Below are positions 16,302 through 25,780 of a DNA stretch of 64,000 nt, piece by piece. Position 1 is the stretch's first letter. Each line of letters starts with the position of its first letter. The notes under the pieces were generated by a model. The model ran no database searches and had not been told where the DNA came from. It saw nothing but the letters and a program-made list of their open reading frames with translations. Where the stretch lies: contig NZ_JAQLOI010000003.1 in the NCBI RefSeq assembly GCF_028204155.1, positions 1,178,001 through 1,242,000 of the forward strand, given 5' to 3'. Source of the stretch: Vibrio algarum (GTDB taxonomy: Bacteria; Pseudomonadota; Gammaproteobacteria; Enterobacterales; Vibrionaceae). A program made the translations under genes and the position numbers.

Positions 16302-17414
16302 CTAGAAATCGATCCTTTGTTGTGTTTCACCATCAAAGTAGACTGCCTTCGAAAGGTCAAAGTTGAGTGAGGCTATCTCACCAATATTACCTTCAAACTC
16401 AGGAGAAAGGCGACATGCGACTTCTTGGTCATTTACTTTAACCATTGCAATGGTGTCTGGCCCTGTTGGTTCTAATACCTCTATTTGCAATCCCAAACGG
16501 GTTGAAGCGCTTGTATCTTCACTATCAGTATCCGTAATATGCTCAGGACGCAGGCCAATGACAACCTTGTGCCCGTCCTGATCTCTCATTGACTGAGGTA
16601 GCTTAATATGATGTTCGCTGTTTGCGCTGCCAATGACTTTGATGATTGGATTTTGGTCATCATCTAGGTCAACCACGGTGGTAATAAAGTTCATTGAAGG
16701 AGATCCCATAAACCCGGCAACGAACATATTGTTCGGTTTATTATAGATCTCTTTCGGAGTTCCAAGTTGCTGAAGTTCTCCGTCTTTCATTACCGCGATT
16801 CTATCAGCGAGCGTCATTGCTTCGATTTGATCATGAGTTACATAAACAATGGTCGTATTCAGTTGCTGATGTAAGCGTTTTATCTGGTGTCGCATTTCTA
16901 CTCTTAATTTTGCATCAAGGTTCGAAAGAGGTTCGTCAAACAAATAGAGTTTTGGTCTACGAGCCAAAGCGCGTCCCATGGCGACACGTTGTCTTTGTCC
17001 ACCTGAGAGTTGTGAAGGTTTGCGATCCAATAATTGGTCCATTTGCAGCATTTCAGCGACGCGTTTTACTTCGGCATCAATTTCGTCTTGCGGCATTTTT
17101 CTGATCTTCAAACCAAATGCGATATTGCCTTTTACCGTCATGTTGGGGTAAAGGGCATAAGATTGGAATACCATGGCGATATCCCTATCTTTAGGCTCAA
17201 CGTTAGAAACGTCAACGCCATCAATGAGTATCTCGCCAGAATTAATATCTTCTAGGCCTGCTATAGTATTCATCAAAGTGGATTTACCACATCCAGACGG
17301 ACCTACTAGAATAAGGAATTCGCCGGATTCGATACTAATATCGATACCTTTTAAGGTTTCTACTTCCGCGTTTCTGTATGTCTTACGGATCTGTTTTAAA
17401 TCTAGTGTTGCCAT
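16302..17414 (-). CDS. Sugar ABC transporter ATP-binding protein (MalK/UgpC type)
   Basis: 370 residues. The nucleotide-binding domain has Walker A GPSGCGKS (38-45), the signature LSGGQRQRVAMG and Walker B LYLFDEPLSNLDAKLR, followed by the MalK-type regulatory/OB-TOBE extension (about 235-370). It should power import through the two permeases encoded just upstream and is the last gene of the operon (5 bases after the preceding permease). By neighbourhood it corresponds to the GtsD/GltK subunit of Pseudomonas glucose importers. Confidence 0.93.
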   Translation of the reverse strand: MATLDLKQIRKTYRNAEVETLKGIDISIESGEFLILVGPSGCGKSTLMNTIAGLEDINSGEILIDGVDVSNVEPKDRDIAMVFQSYALYPNMTVKGNIAFGLKIRKMPQDEIDAEVKRVAEMLQMDQLLDRKPSQLSGGQRQRVAMGRALARRPKLYLFDEPLSNLDAKLRVEMRHQIKRLHQQLNTTIVYVTHDQIEAMTLADRIAVMKDGELQQLGTPKEIYNKPNNMFVAGFMGSPSMNFITTVVDLDDDQNPIIKVIGSANSEHHIKLPQSMRDQDGHKVVIGLRPEHITDTDSEDTSASTRLGLQIEVLEPTGPDTIAMVKVNDQEVACRLSPEFEGNIGEIASLNFDLSKAVYFDGETQQRIDF

Positions 17415-17419
17415 TATTA

Positions 17420-18277
17420 TTATCCTTTTACTGATCCGGCGGTTAAACCACGAACGAAATATTTACCAGCTAATACGTACACTACTAAAGTTGGCAAGGC
17501 CGCGATAATAGCACCCGCCATATCGACGTTATATTCCTTAATCCCGGTACTGGTGTTGACTAAGTTGTTAAGTGCAACAGTAATTGGCTGCGTATCTGAG
17601 CCGGAATACACGACTCCAAATAAGAAATCATTCCAAATAGAGGTGAATTGCCAGATAACGGTTACCATGATGATTGGAGTTGAAAGCGGAAGCATGATTT
17701 TAAAGAAGATGGTGAAGAAACCAGCACCGTCTAGCTTTGCCGCTTTAACAAGTTCATCAGGAATACCGACGTAGAAGTTTCTGAAGAACAACGTGGTAAA
17801 CGCTAAACCGTAGATGACATGAACGATGACAAGGCCAGTAGTTGTATTGGCTAAACCAAGTTTACCCAGTGTGGTTGCCATTGGCAGTAAAACCACCTGA
17901 AACGGGATAAAGCAACCAAATAACATGGCACTAAAAAAGAAATTAGAACCTCTGAACTGCCATTTACTGATAATGTAGCCGTTAAATGCACCTAATAGAG
18001 TTGACAGTGCTACAGCAGGAATGACCATCTGAAATGAATTCCAGAAATAGCCTTGAACACCTTCACATTTCACACCAGTACAAGCGGTGCTCCAAGCTTT
18101 TGTCCATGCATCAAATACCCATTCAGTTGGAAGTGAAAGTAAATTACCGGCCTTAATATCGGGTAGTGTTTTAAGAGATGTTGTTACCATAACAAACAGT
18201 GGCATCAAATAGACGATACAAAAAAAGATAAGTACGGTGTAGATAAATACTCTACCGAAATTGAATTTTGTACTCAT
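17420..18277 (-). CDS. Carbohydrate ABC transporter permease (MalG type)
   Basis: 285 residues with six predicted membrane helices. The EAA loop that docks on the ATPase reads AAKLDGAGFFTIFFKIMLPL, and the C-terminus ends GLTAGSVKG as in many sugar permeases of the CUT1 class. A cysteine-containing periplasmic segment (CTGVKCEGVQGYFWNS) near residue 65 is also seen in glucose permeases of the GtsC type. Its start overlaps the end of the preceding permease by four bases (ATGA coupling). Confidence 0.92.
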   Translation of the reverse strand: MSTKFNFGRVFIYTVLIFFCIVYLMPLFVMVTTSLKTLPDIKAGNLLSLPTEWVFDAWTKAWSTACTGVKCEGVQGYFWNSFQMVIPAVALSTLLGAFNGYIISKWQFRGSNFFFSAMLFGCFIPFQVVLLPMATTLGKLGLANTTTGLVIVHVIYGLAFTTLFFRNFYVGIPDELVKAAKLDGAGFFTIFFKIMLPLSTPIIMVTVIWQFTSIWNDFLFGVVYSGSDTQPITVALNNLVNTSTGIKEYNVDMAGAIIAALPTLVVYVLAGKYFVRGLTAGSVKG

Positions 18278-19197
18278 GATTTCTTCTCCCTAAGTTCTGA
18301 ATAGAGATAAGGAACCAATATCGCTAAAATCCCACCCAGCATCATCATGGCACTGGCAGCACCTAAACCGATCTGACCACGTGTGAACGAGTGTGCATAC
18401 ATAAAGAGAGCTGGTAGATCAGACGAGTAACCTGGGCCACCGGCTGTTAATGCGGTAACGAGGTCAAAGCTCTTAATCGCAATATGCGAAGTAATGATAA
18501 CGGCGCTGAAAAAAACGGGCCTTAAGCAGGGCATGATTATCTTGAAGTAGATAGTCGGTAAGCTCGCACCATCTATTTGTGCGGCTTTTATAATAGAACT
18601 ATCGATACCTCTCAAACCGGCTAAGAACATCGCCATCACAAAGCCAGATGATTGCCAAACCGCCGCTATAACAAGCGTATAGACCACCATTTCTGAATCA
18701 ACGATCCAGTCAAAGGTAAAGTCAGTGTACCCCCAATCGTGTACGAGTTTTTCAATGCCTAATCCAGGGTTAAGGATCCATTTCCAAGCTGTACCTGTAA
18801 CGATAAAAGATAGCGCCATTGGGTAAAGGTAGATGGTTCTGATTGCGCCTTCTTGTCGAATGTTTTGATCTAGAAAAATGGCTAAGGCGACTCCAAGGAG
18901 GATGGCGATGAGGATAAACATCACACCGAATATTCCAAGGTTCATAATTGACGTTGTCCAACGGTCATTGTCTAACAATTTCTCATATTGAGAAAGGCCG
19001 ACAAATTTGTAACTCGGTAAAAATCGAGAGTTGGTCATCGAAAGGAAGGCTGTCCAAAATATGTACCCGTATATGCATACCACAACAACTAATACGCTAG
19101 GGGCTAGTACTATTTTAGGAAGCCAATTTTGTAGTCTGTCACCAAAACTTCGTTTAGGCACAGGTGGTGTGTTAGGCGAATTCAAAACACGCTCCAT
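18274..19197 (-). CDS. Carbohydrate ABC transporter permease (MalF type)
   Basis: 307 residues with about six membrane helices and an N-terminal cytoplasmic leader. The EAA motif reads AAQIDGASLPTIYFKIIMP. It forms the heteromeric channel with the following MalG-type permease, to which it is translationally coupled by a four-base overlap. A hairpin lies between the binding-protein gene and this gene, which would make the membrane components less abundant than the binding protein. Confidence 0.92.
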   Translation of the reverse strand: MERVLNSPNTPPVPKRSFGDRLQNWLPKIVLAPSVLVVVVCIYGYIFWTAFLSMTNSRFLPSYKFVGLSQYEKLLDNDRWTTSIMNLGIFGVMFILIAILLGVALAIFLDQNIRQEGAIRTIYLYPMALSFIVTGTAWKWILNPGLGIEKLVHDWGYTDFTFDWIVDSEMVVYTLVIAAVWQSSGFVMAMFLAGLRGIDSSIIKAAQIDGASLPTIYFKIIMPCLRPVFFSAVIITSHIAIKSFDLVTALTAGGPGYSSDLPALFMYAHSFTRGQIGLGAASAMMMLGGILAILVPYLYSELREKKS

Positions 19198-19323
19198 AGC
19201 TAATCCTTACTGGTTCAAATTACATAATTTTATAAACAATTTGAGTATGAAATTTGAATGGAAAGATGGTGTTCTGGGAGTTGAGCACCATCGGAGTTCT
19301 CTTTGCAGAGAATATTTAAGAAA

Positions 19324-19343
19324 GGCAGGTTTTTAGGCCTGCC
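19324..19343 (-). terminator. Intra-operon hairpin after the binding-protein gene
   Basis: On the minus strand the stem GGCAGG/CCTGCC with an 8-base loop, followed by TTTC, begins seven bases after the binding-protein stop. As in other binding-protein ABC operons it probably stops part of transcription or stabilises the upstream message, giving excess binding protein. Confidence 0.65.
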
Positions 19344-19350
19344 ACTTAAA

Positions 19351-20598
19351 TTACATTGCTGCTTTAACTGCTTTCGCTAGTTTGCCAGCAGCTTCTTTTG
19401 GATCAGCATTTGGATCGTTAAAGAAGTTAGTCACTACGTCATAAATTGCGCCTTGAGCATAGCTTGTTGTAGACATGCCGTGTGCCATACTTGGAACAAG
19501 ATCACCACTCTTCGCTGTGGCTTTAAAGTCCTTCATAGAATCAACTGCACAAGAATCAAACTTAGACATATCCGCATCTAGACGCACTGGTATTGAACCT
19601 TTGTTAAGGTTAAATACTTCTTGGAACTCAGGCGTTAAGATAGTTGCTGCCAACGCTTGTTGTGCTTTTTGTTTCTCAGGGTCAGATAATTGGAAGAAAG
19701 CAAAACTATCTACGTTATGAGTAAATTGACCTGATGTGCCCGGAGCTGGAACACAAACGTAGTCTTTTCCTGGCATTTTTCCTGCAGCAGTAAACTCACC
19801 TTTCGCCCAGTCACCCATGATTTGCATGGCTGCTTCACCATTGATAACCATAGACGTGGCGACATTCCAATCACGTCCTGGAGAGTTTTTGTCGATGTAA
19901 TTGTGCATTTTTTGGAATAGACGGAAAGTTTCGACCATTTGGTCACCACTTAAGGTATCCATATCTAGATCAACGAAGGCCTTGTTGTAGCCGTCGCTGC
20001 CTAATACGCTAAGTGCCACAGCTTCAAATACCGTTGCGTCCTGCCAAGCTTGTCCACCATGAGCTAACGGGATAATTCCTGCTTCTTTTAGCTTGTCACC
20101 CACCATAAAGAACTCGTCCATAGTCGCTGGCACTTTGACCCCTGCTTTTTGAAAGACTTCTTTATTTGCCCACAACCAGTTTACACGGTGAACGTTGACA
20201 GGAACCGCAACATACTCGCCATCAAATTTCATGATGTCCGATACCATAGGTGGAACGAGAGAATCCCACTTGTTTGCTGTCGCTACGTCATCAAGGCTAG
20301 CTAGGAAACCTAAGCCACCCCATTCTTGAATATCGTGTCCTTTGATTTGTGCCGCTGCTGGTGGGTTACCAGATACTGCACGAGTTTTAAGAACGGTCAT
20401 TGCACTGGTACCAGAGCCACCTGCGACAGCAAAATCTTTCCAAGTGTGACCTTGGCTTTCTAGCATGTCTTTTAGTGCTGATACAGATTTAGCCTCGCCG
20501 CCTGATGTCCACCAGTGAAGTACTTCAACTTCGCCAGCTGTTGCAAATTGTGTAGCAGAGAGTAGGGATAGAGTAAGTAGGGTTTTTTTAATGTTCAT
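19351..20598 (-). CDS. Glucose-type ABC transporter substrate-binding protein
   Basis: About 415 residues, a periplasmic cluster-B sugar-binding protein. A signal peptide ends in QFATA; the mature protein opens EVEVLHWWTSGGEAKSV, and TWKDFAVAGGSGTSAM with KTRAVSGNPPAAAQIKG follow. These stretches are those of glucose/mannose-binding proteins such as GtsA of Pseudomonas and its Thermus relative. Three cysteines (C-V-P-A-P and D-S-C-A-V) may form a disulphide. The ATG at 20598 or nine bases upstream (20607) can serve. The neighbouring permeases, ATPase and two-component genes support glucose-like uptake. Confidence 0.9.
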   Translation of the reverse strand: MNIKKTLLTLSLLSATQFATAGEVEVLHWWTSGGEAKSVSALKDMLESQGHTWKDFAVAGGSGTSAMTVLKTRAVSGNPPAAAQIKGHDIQEWGGLGFLASLDDVATANKWDSLVPPMVSDIMKFDGEYVAVPVNVHRVNWLWANKEVFQKAGVKVPATMDEFFMVGDKLKEAGIIPLAHGGQAWQDATVFEAVALSVLGSDGYNKAFVDLDMDTLSGDQMVETFRLFQKMHNYIDKNSPGRDWNVATSMVINGEAAMQIMGDWAKGEFTAAGKMPGKDYVCVPAPGTSGQFTHNVDSFAFFQLSDPEKQKAQQALAATILTPEFQEVFNLNKGSIPVRLDADMSKFDSCAVDSMKDFKATAKSGDLVPSMAHGMSTTSYAQGAIYDVVTNFFNDPNADPKEAAGKLAKAVKAAM

Positions 20599-20705
20599 CG
20601 TTCTCATCCATGGTTTGAATTATGATTATTATTTGCTGATTGGATAAATAATATCCGTTCAATAACTAGACTAATCTTAAAATTCAAATGGGATTGAAAC
20701 AAAGC

Positions 20706-20733
20706 GTAACTCGAATGTAACAAACTCGTTACA
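20706..20733 (-). promoter_or_regulatory. Candidate response-regulator operator upstream of the importer
   Basis: GTAAC occurs at 20706-20710 and 20717-20721, exactly 11 bp apart, the spacing used by OmpR-family dimers. The second copy also forms an inverted repeat TGTAAC-N6-GTTACA (20716-20733). It lies about 110 bases before the binding-protein start, between it and the kinase gene, so it may bind the GltR-like regulator encoded upstream. Confidence 0.45.
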
Positions 20734-22172
20734 CTAGTGGGAGAGGTTGCGTGGTATAAGGATTTGTACAGATAAACCACCATCCGGTAAGTTTCTCAGA
20801 ATGAGATCTCCACCATGTGCATGCAAAATGTTACGGCTTATTCCAAGCCCAAGACCATGACCTTCGCTGTCTTTTGCGATTCTGAAATAGGGTTCGAATA
20901 CCGCCTCCAATTTATCTTCTGGGATGCCTTTTCCTTCGTCTTGGATAGTAAGAGATAGTTTTGTTCTACTGTCTTTAGGAATAATTACGACACGGTGACC
21001 ATACTTAACACCGTTATCGATGATATTGCTTAACATACGTTTAATAGCAAGTGGTTTACTGACGATTGGCTTTATTGGAGTAGAAGGGATATAAACGCGG
21101 TTTGACTGTTGATTATATGATTCCGCTATTGAAAGAAGCATCTCTTTTATGTCGATTACGGCATTATTTTCATGGATATCTGTGTCTTTTACTGTTTGTA
21201 ACGCCCCTTTAACCATCATTTCTAGTTCATCTAAATCGGTATTAAATTTGTCTCGTTCTTCTTCTTGATCCAATAATGCGGTTCGTAGTCTCAATCTAGT
21301 GATGGGCGTTTTGAGGTCATGAGAAATAGCAGAAAAAAGATTTTCTCTATCGGTGACATATCGACGAATTCGTTGTTGCATTCGGTTAAAGGCGCGCGTT
21401 GCCGTGACCAACTCGTTGGCACCTTCTTCTAACAATTCCGGTTGATCTACATCCATACTCATTTCATTTGCAGCTTTGGCCAAGTTATTAAGTGGCCTAA
21501 CTTGCCTACGAATAAGAGGATAAACCAACAGCATTAATGTTGTAGTAGAAAGTAATAAAAACAGTATTTGTTGAGACCCGATTATGGTGTCATCTAAACT
21601 GACATACGGGGCGGGTAGCAACGCAGCGATATAGATCCACTCTTCTGTATCTAACTGAATTTGTACGACAAGAATAGGGGGGTTAATCGGTTCTAAAGTG
21701 AGAGTGTAATGGGCCCAAGACTTGGGTAAATCGTCTAAGAAAATATCGTTTTTTAATATTCTAAGGTGTTCTGGTTTAGAAAATTCTACAACGGTCTGTT
21801 TTACATTATTTAACTTAGTATTGAGTACCTTGGCGACAGAGTCTACCGCAACTTTCTCTAGGAAATTATCTGGGATTTTATCCACTTGAAGTCGTTCTTT
21901 ATTAAATGAAACGAAGAATCGAGTCCCCCCATATCCCTTATTTGGTCAAGTATGATGTGTCGGTATTCTACCGGTAGTGATTGGAAGAAGTTGATAGTAG
22001 AAGCAAACATGGTCGCCATACTAGCGGATGTAGAATTAATACCGTCTATTTCTCTTTGTTTAGATTGTGAATACCAAATAGAGGTTGCAATACCTTGAGC
22101 AAATACAACGGCAATAAGCGTCAACCAGAGTGTTCTTGCAACTAAAGAACGTGGAGAAAAAATACGCTTCAC
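20734..22172 (-). pseudogene. Sensor histidine kinase of the sugar importer, frameshifted
   Basis: Two overlapping frames (22172-21858 and 21885-20734) encode one HAMP-histidine kinase of about 479 residues. The first gives the membrane anchor and start of the periplasmic domain (FFQSLPVEYRHIILDQIRDMGG). At a run of six C (21925-21930, plus strand) one base is missing; adding it continues TRFFVSFNKERLQVDKIPDNF into the second frame. That frame has a second membrane helix, HAMP, the H-box FSAISHDLKTPITRLRLR, an N-box and G-boxes (DEGKGIPEDKL, GHGLGLGISR). It resembles GtrS/GltS of glucose uptake. The lesion may be a sequencing artefact or a slippery phase-variable tract. Confidence 0.82.
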
Positions 22173-22175
22173 TAA

Positions 22176-22904
22176 TTAGTGCTCGTAGGTTACAGGGGCT
22201 GTAAATATATAACCATTGCCGCGCATGGTTTTAATATATTGGTGTTGCTTTCCGTTATCCCCCAGGCGAGAGCGAAGGCGGCTAAGTTGTACGTCAATAC
22301 CTCGTTCAAAAGGAAGCGCTTCACGGCCGCGTGTAGCGCATGAGATAGTATCGCGATCTAATATTTCGTTTGGCCGAGAAAGGAACAACATCAGCAGAGC
22401 AAAATCACTGCCAGAGAGCTCGAACTGTTCGTTAGTCTCTTGATTAATTAATCCATGCGCCAAGGTATCCAAATGCCATACTCCAAAATTAATCGCTTTT
22501 GGTAGTTTGTCGCCATGAGCTTCCTCTTCAAAGTGACTCCGGCGAAGTACGGCTTTGATGCGTGCGATAAGCTGCCTTGGGTTAAATGGTTTTGCTATGT
22601 AATCATCCGCACCGATTTCTAAGCCGATAATTTGGTCAGTTTCATCAGACACGGCGGTAAGCATAATAATAGGAACGTTAGAATTTTTTCTAACTTGCTG
22701 GCACAAAGCAAAACCGTCATCACCGGGTAACATGACATCAAGAAGAATTAACGTCGGGTAGCCGTGTACTTGCAAATGAGCATGCATTGCTTCGCCATCT
22801 TCTGCTACAGAGACTTGATATCCGGATTTGGTTAGGTATTTATCGAGTAAATCGCGTATCTCATGATCATCATCAACCACCAAGATATGTGCCTGTTCCT
22901 TCAT
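22176..22904 (-). CDS. OmpR-family response regulator (GltR-like)
   Basis: 242 residues. The receiver domain has the acidic pair at 11-12, the phosphoacceptor D56 (LILLDVMLPGDDG) and the KPF signature lysine. The C-terminal winged helix is of OmpR type (RGIDVQLSRLRSRLGD, RGNGYIF). It starts the gene order regulator-kinase-binding protein-permeases-ATPase on the minus strand, the same order as the Pseudomonas gltR-gtrS-glucose transporter locus, and its stop is three bases before the kinase start. It should activate the importer when the sugar is present. Confidence 0.92.
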   Translation of the reverse strand: MKEQAHILVVDDDHEIRDLLDKYLTKSGYQVSVAEDGEAMHAHLQVHGYPTLILLDVMLPGDDGFALCQQVRKNSNVPIIMLTAVSDETDQIIGLEIGADDYIAKPFNPRQLIARIKAVLRRSHFEEEAHGDKLPKAINFGVWHLDTLAHGLINQETNEQFELSGSDFALLMLFLSRPNEILDRDTISCATRGREALPFERGIDVQLSRLRSRLGDNGKQHQYIKTMRGNGYIFTAPVTYEH

Positions 22905-23118
22905 TTAATCGCCTTCACATTTTGTTGCTTTACAGAACATAATTTTAGCGGTCAATTGTTGATAAGGTGATGAATAACCGTTGAAAGTATGAGCTGAGTG
23001 ACTTCTTTATTTAAAGAGTTTGATCTGGTTCATGTTGAGAATAGTTCTAATCTAGATTAATCGACAGTTGGCCTAAGAACATGTCCCAAGATAGGAGCGG
23101 AAACGTTCCTGTTCAAGC

Positions 23119-23325
23119 CTATTTTCTGCGTTTGTAGGGCGTTTTTTTCTTTAGGCGTTTGTTTATACTTTTTTCTACCAACAATTTTTGTTTTTCGGAT
23201 ACGGGCTGCTTGTTGACGATTTTATGTAGCATTTCAGAAAGAAATGTTTTTTCCCATAAAGAAAAGGAATCAAAATTAAGCAGAATAGCGTCATTCAATT
23301 TGGTGAAAAATTCATGGTCATTCAT
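23119..23325 (-). CDS. Small hypothetical protein
   Basis: 68 residues with a strongly basic tail (KRLKKKTPYKRRK) and no membrane segment. AAAGGA stands five bases before the ATG, a strong ribosome site, and it starts 19 bases after the racemase gene ends, so it is probably the last gene of the DUF1611 operon. The acidic/aromatic N-terminal half (HEFFTKLNDAILLNFDSFSLW) could be a short helical domain. I do not recognise the family; the basic end would allow nucleic-acid contact, but this is only inference. Confidence 0.55.
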   Translation of the reverse strand: MNDHEFFTKLNDAILLNFDSFSLWEKTFLSEMLHKIVNKQPVSEKQKLLVEKSINKRLKKKTPYKRRK

Positions 23326-23344
23326 TTTAATCCTTTGATTGTGC

Positions 23345-24413
23345 CTAGTTTATTGTCTCAATAAAGTGCTTACCTACAAATGGTGAGGTCATTGCGGATA
23401 AAAGAGAGCTGTAATCTAACTGAAATTCAATTGTTTGTCCCACAATTAGTTGGTCTCCCAAAGTTTCAACAAGTAAGTGATCGCTGGTTGATGAAACGAT
23501 AGTCACACCCATCGGTGGCGTTATCCCAGAAATACAAATATCTTGGCGGCCTATAGCGAGAATCGCCTGCGAGACTATTCCTCTATTCTTTGATGTCTGT
23601 TTCTCGCCAAAGGCATTTACAGTTTGCTTTCCCCAAGGCATAGAAGGCTTTTCTTTAGATTCAATCACTTCAGCAGTGAGCGTGATAACATCGCGAAATA
23701 ACCCAGCAATATTTTCTTGGTATAATGGTTCACAGCCTAAATAAATGGCTTCCCCTAGCCGAAGATTGTTGATTCTTGAGTTAGCTGTGTTGCTAAAGGC
23801 CCAAGTAAGGGATGCTGAATTTCCCCTGAAATAATGTCCAATTCGATCTTGAATGCTGTTTCAATTTCATCAGCGAGATCGGACAGTACCTTCATATTAG
23901 AATCGTCAGGTGCTACGCCGTATCGGCAAGCCAAGTTTGCCCCTATACCTTTTAAGATAATGTTGGGCAAATCGAGAACTTGTTCTACAAAAGACATAAG
24001 ATCGCTCGGCATCACCCCCTCTCGTAGGTCACCTAATTCCACCATCACAATAACGTTATGTAACACATCGGTTTGTTGAGCTACCTTAGAAAGTTTCCGT
24101 ATTACCACTAGCTCTGAATTAAGGCTGATATCGCAATATTTTATGACCTCTGAAACCTGGCTTAACATTGGTGATCGGATCAACATCGTGGGTAGCGTAA
24201 TACCCGCTAACCGCATTTTTTTATATTTTCGACCCTAGAGTCAGCCAACATTTCGGCCCCAGAACTGATCAACGCTTGAGCAATGGTAGGATGGCCTAAA
24301 CAGACTTTTGTTACCGGTGTTACGGTTATATTTCTTAATCCAAGCTGATATATGAGCGCTTTTGCATTGTGAGAGATTTTTGCGCAGTCGATTTCTAATC
24401 GAGGATACTTCAA
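23345..24413 (-). pseudogene. Alanine/ornithine racemase-like PLP enzyme, two frameshifts
   Basis: Three consecutive frames give one protein of about 355 residues of the alanine-racemase N-terminal (TIM-barrel) family, like ornithine racemase and YhfX. It begins YPRLEIDCAKISHNAKAL, with the PLP lysine in TPVTKVCLGHP. The first break is at seven T (24216-24222, plus strand); one added base joins VENIKK to MRLAGITLPTMLIRSP. The second is at four C (23823-23826); one added base restores SGGNSASLTWAF...RLGEAIYLGCEPLYQENIAGLF. Both are losses in homopolymers, so the enzyme may be intact in the cell. Its ATG overlaps the DUF1611 stop by four bases, showing coupling. It would racemise an amino acid or N-acyl amino acid. 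Confidence 0.8.
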
Positions 24414-25549
24414 GCTTTTGATGTCATTTTGCTTTCCAAATAGGGAAACGCAGAGAAGACCATTTCTATAAGATGGGTAGTAGGTTGAGTTAGTGCATCA
24501 GTTGTAGGGATACCTAGTTTAGCTGCATGGCAATATATTGATGAATCTATTTCATTTACCGGTACACCTTCATGGTTGAGTGTTACGCCAATAACAGAGG
24601 TGTCAGAAAAGGTTTCAATGAGACGTATCTCTGAAGCAACGGTTGGCATTGGCATTCCTGTGAAGTCAATACGATTAATCCGTCCAGGTGAATGCTGTAA
24701 TATCACGCCAGTTGGGCAGCTACCGCGAAGTATAAATGAACTTGTAGAAAATGCAGGGTGGCTTAATGCCCCTTGTCCTTCGATGATAATTAAGTCAGGT
24801 TTTTCTTTTTCATAAGCCTCTACGATGACAGACTCTAGTTCGCCAGCACAAAATTGTGAAGGCACGGCATCTAATGCTACACAGTATGCAGCACCTTGAA
24901 TGATACCGGTTTGACCCGTTGCTATCATGACAACATTGAGACCTTTTTTACGTAGTGTGTTGGTCAATATTGTTGCGGTCGTGCGCTTGCCAAGCGCACA
25001 ATCTGTACCCATGATGGCGATACGTGGGCATTTTACGCTGTGGATTTTCCCACTGAATGTCTTTAAATCTTCTTTTCGTTTAGGTTTTCGAATATCCAGT
25101 ATTTTGACATTGTTGAGTTTGCTAGCTTCTACAAATGTTGGGTTATCGGTTAAAAATTCATGTAGTCCATTTACAATATTCATTTTTAATGACATCGCAT
25201 TGAGAATGATAGATTTTTCCGAATTAGATAATGTTCCGCTAGAAGGTGCGATACCAAATATAAAATAGTCTGGACTTTGTTCGGATAATGCCATGGCTTG
25301 TTCAACGTTAGATACGATAGGTATATTATTTTTTTCTTCACCTAGTACTTCACCAGAATTTAATCCGGCCGTTTCGCTATCGATAACAGACAAAATGCGA
25401 TATTTTTGTGAGTGTCTCACAAGCCCATTCGCAGTTTTTCCATCAATTTTTCCAAATTGACCTTCGCAATAAACAATGGCAGTAGGTATTGAATCTGATG
25501 ATGTAGCTAGAGGAGAGAGTTCTGTTAGTACTGGTGCTAAATTTGACAT
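24410..25549 (-). CDS. DUF1611 family protein (DgcN-like)
   Basis: 379 residues. The N-terminal third is a Rossmann-like domain, and the C-terminal two thirds a P-loop-like domain (MGTDCALGKRTTATIL, with IIIEGQGALSHPAF and GVTLNHEG). This is DUF1611, once called NAD-dependent epimerase-like. From memory, a marine member, DgcN, has been reported as a D-glutamate N-acetyltransferase. Here it heads an operon with a coupled PLP racemase and a small basic protein and is preceded by a structured leader. A role in converting a D-amino acid (acetylation plus racemisation) is an inference. Confidence 0.8.
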   Translation of the reverse strand: MSNLAPVLTELSPLATSSDSIPTAIVYCEGQFGKIDGKTANGLVRHSQKYRILSVIDSETAGLNSGEVLGEEKNNIPIVSNVEQAMALSEQSPDYFIFGIAPSSGTLSNSEKSIILNAMSLKMNIVNGLHEFLTDNPTFVEASKLNNVKILDIRKPKRKEDLKTFSGKIHSVKCPRIAIMGTDCALGKRTTATILTNTLRKKGLNVVMIATGQTGIIQGAAYCVALDAVPSQFCAGELESVIVEAYEKEKPDLIIIEGQGALSHPAFSTSSFILRGSCPTGVILQHSPGRINRIDFTGMPMPTVASEIRLIETFSDTSVIGVTLNHEGVPVNEIDSSIYCHAAKLGIPTTDALTQPTTHLIEMVFSAFPYLESKMTSKA

Positions 25550-25555
25550 AGTAAC

Positions 25556-25655
25556 GCCTAATAATTTTAGGCTTAGAGGGCGACTATAGAGTGCCGAGAT
25601 ATAAAATCGGAAAAGTACAAGAGGTCCCTACTAAGCGGTAGGGAGAGCTGCACCC
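25556..25655 (-). promoter_or_regulatory. Candidate structured leader (riboswitch-like) of the DUF1611 operon
   Basis: The minus-strand leader can fold as a three-way junction: P1 GGGTGC/GCACTC (25650-25655 with 25589-25594, one G-U), P2 CCCTAC/GTAGGG closing a six-base loop (25626-25643), and P3 CCGA/TCGG (25594-25610). It is followed by a hairpin GCCTAA-N5-TTAGGC (25556-25572) that covers the AGG ribosome site of the DUF1611 gene. The layout of an aptamer followed by a ribosome-site sequestering stem is that of a translational riboswitch. It matches no class I know, and the fold was made by eye. Confidence 0.4.
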
Positions 25656-25780
25656 TAACACAGGTAGATTAATATTGTTGCAACTTGAACGAATTGTGAC
25701 GATGCCAAATTTACTGTATGTCAAATTCGACTCGATATTGGTCTATTCTGTAAGCTATCAACTTAATAAGTGAGATTAGA

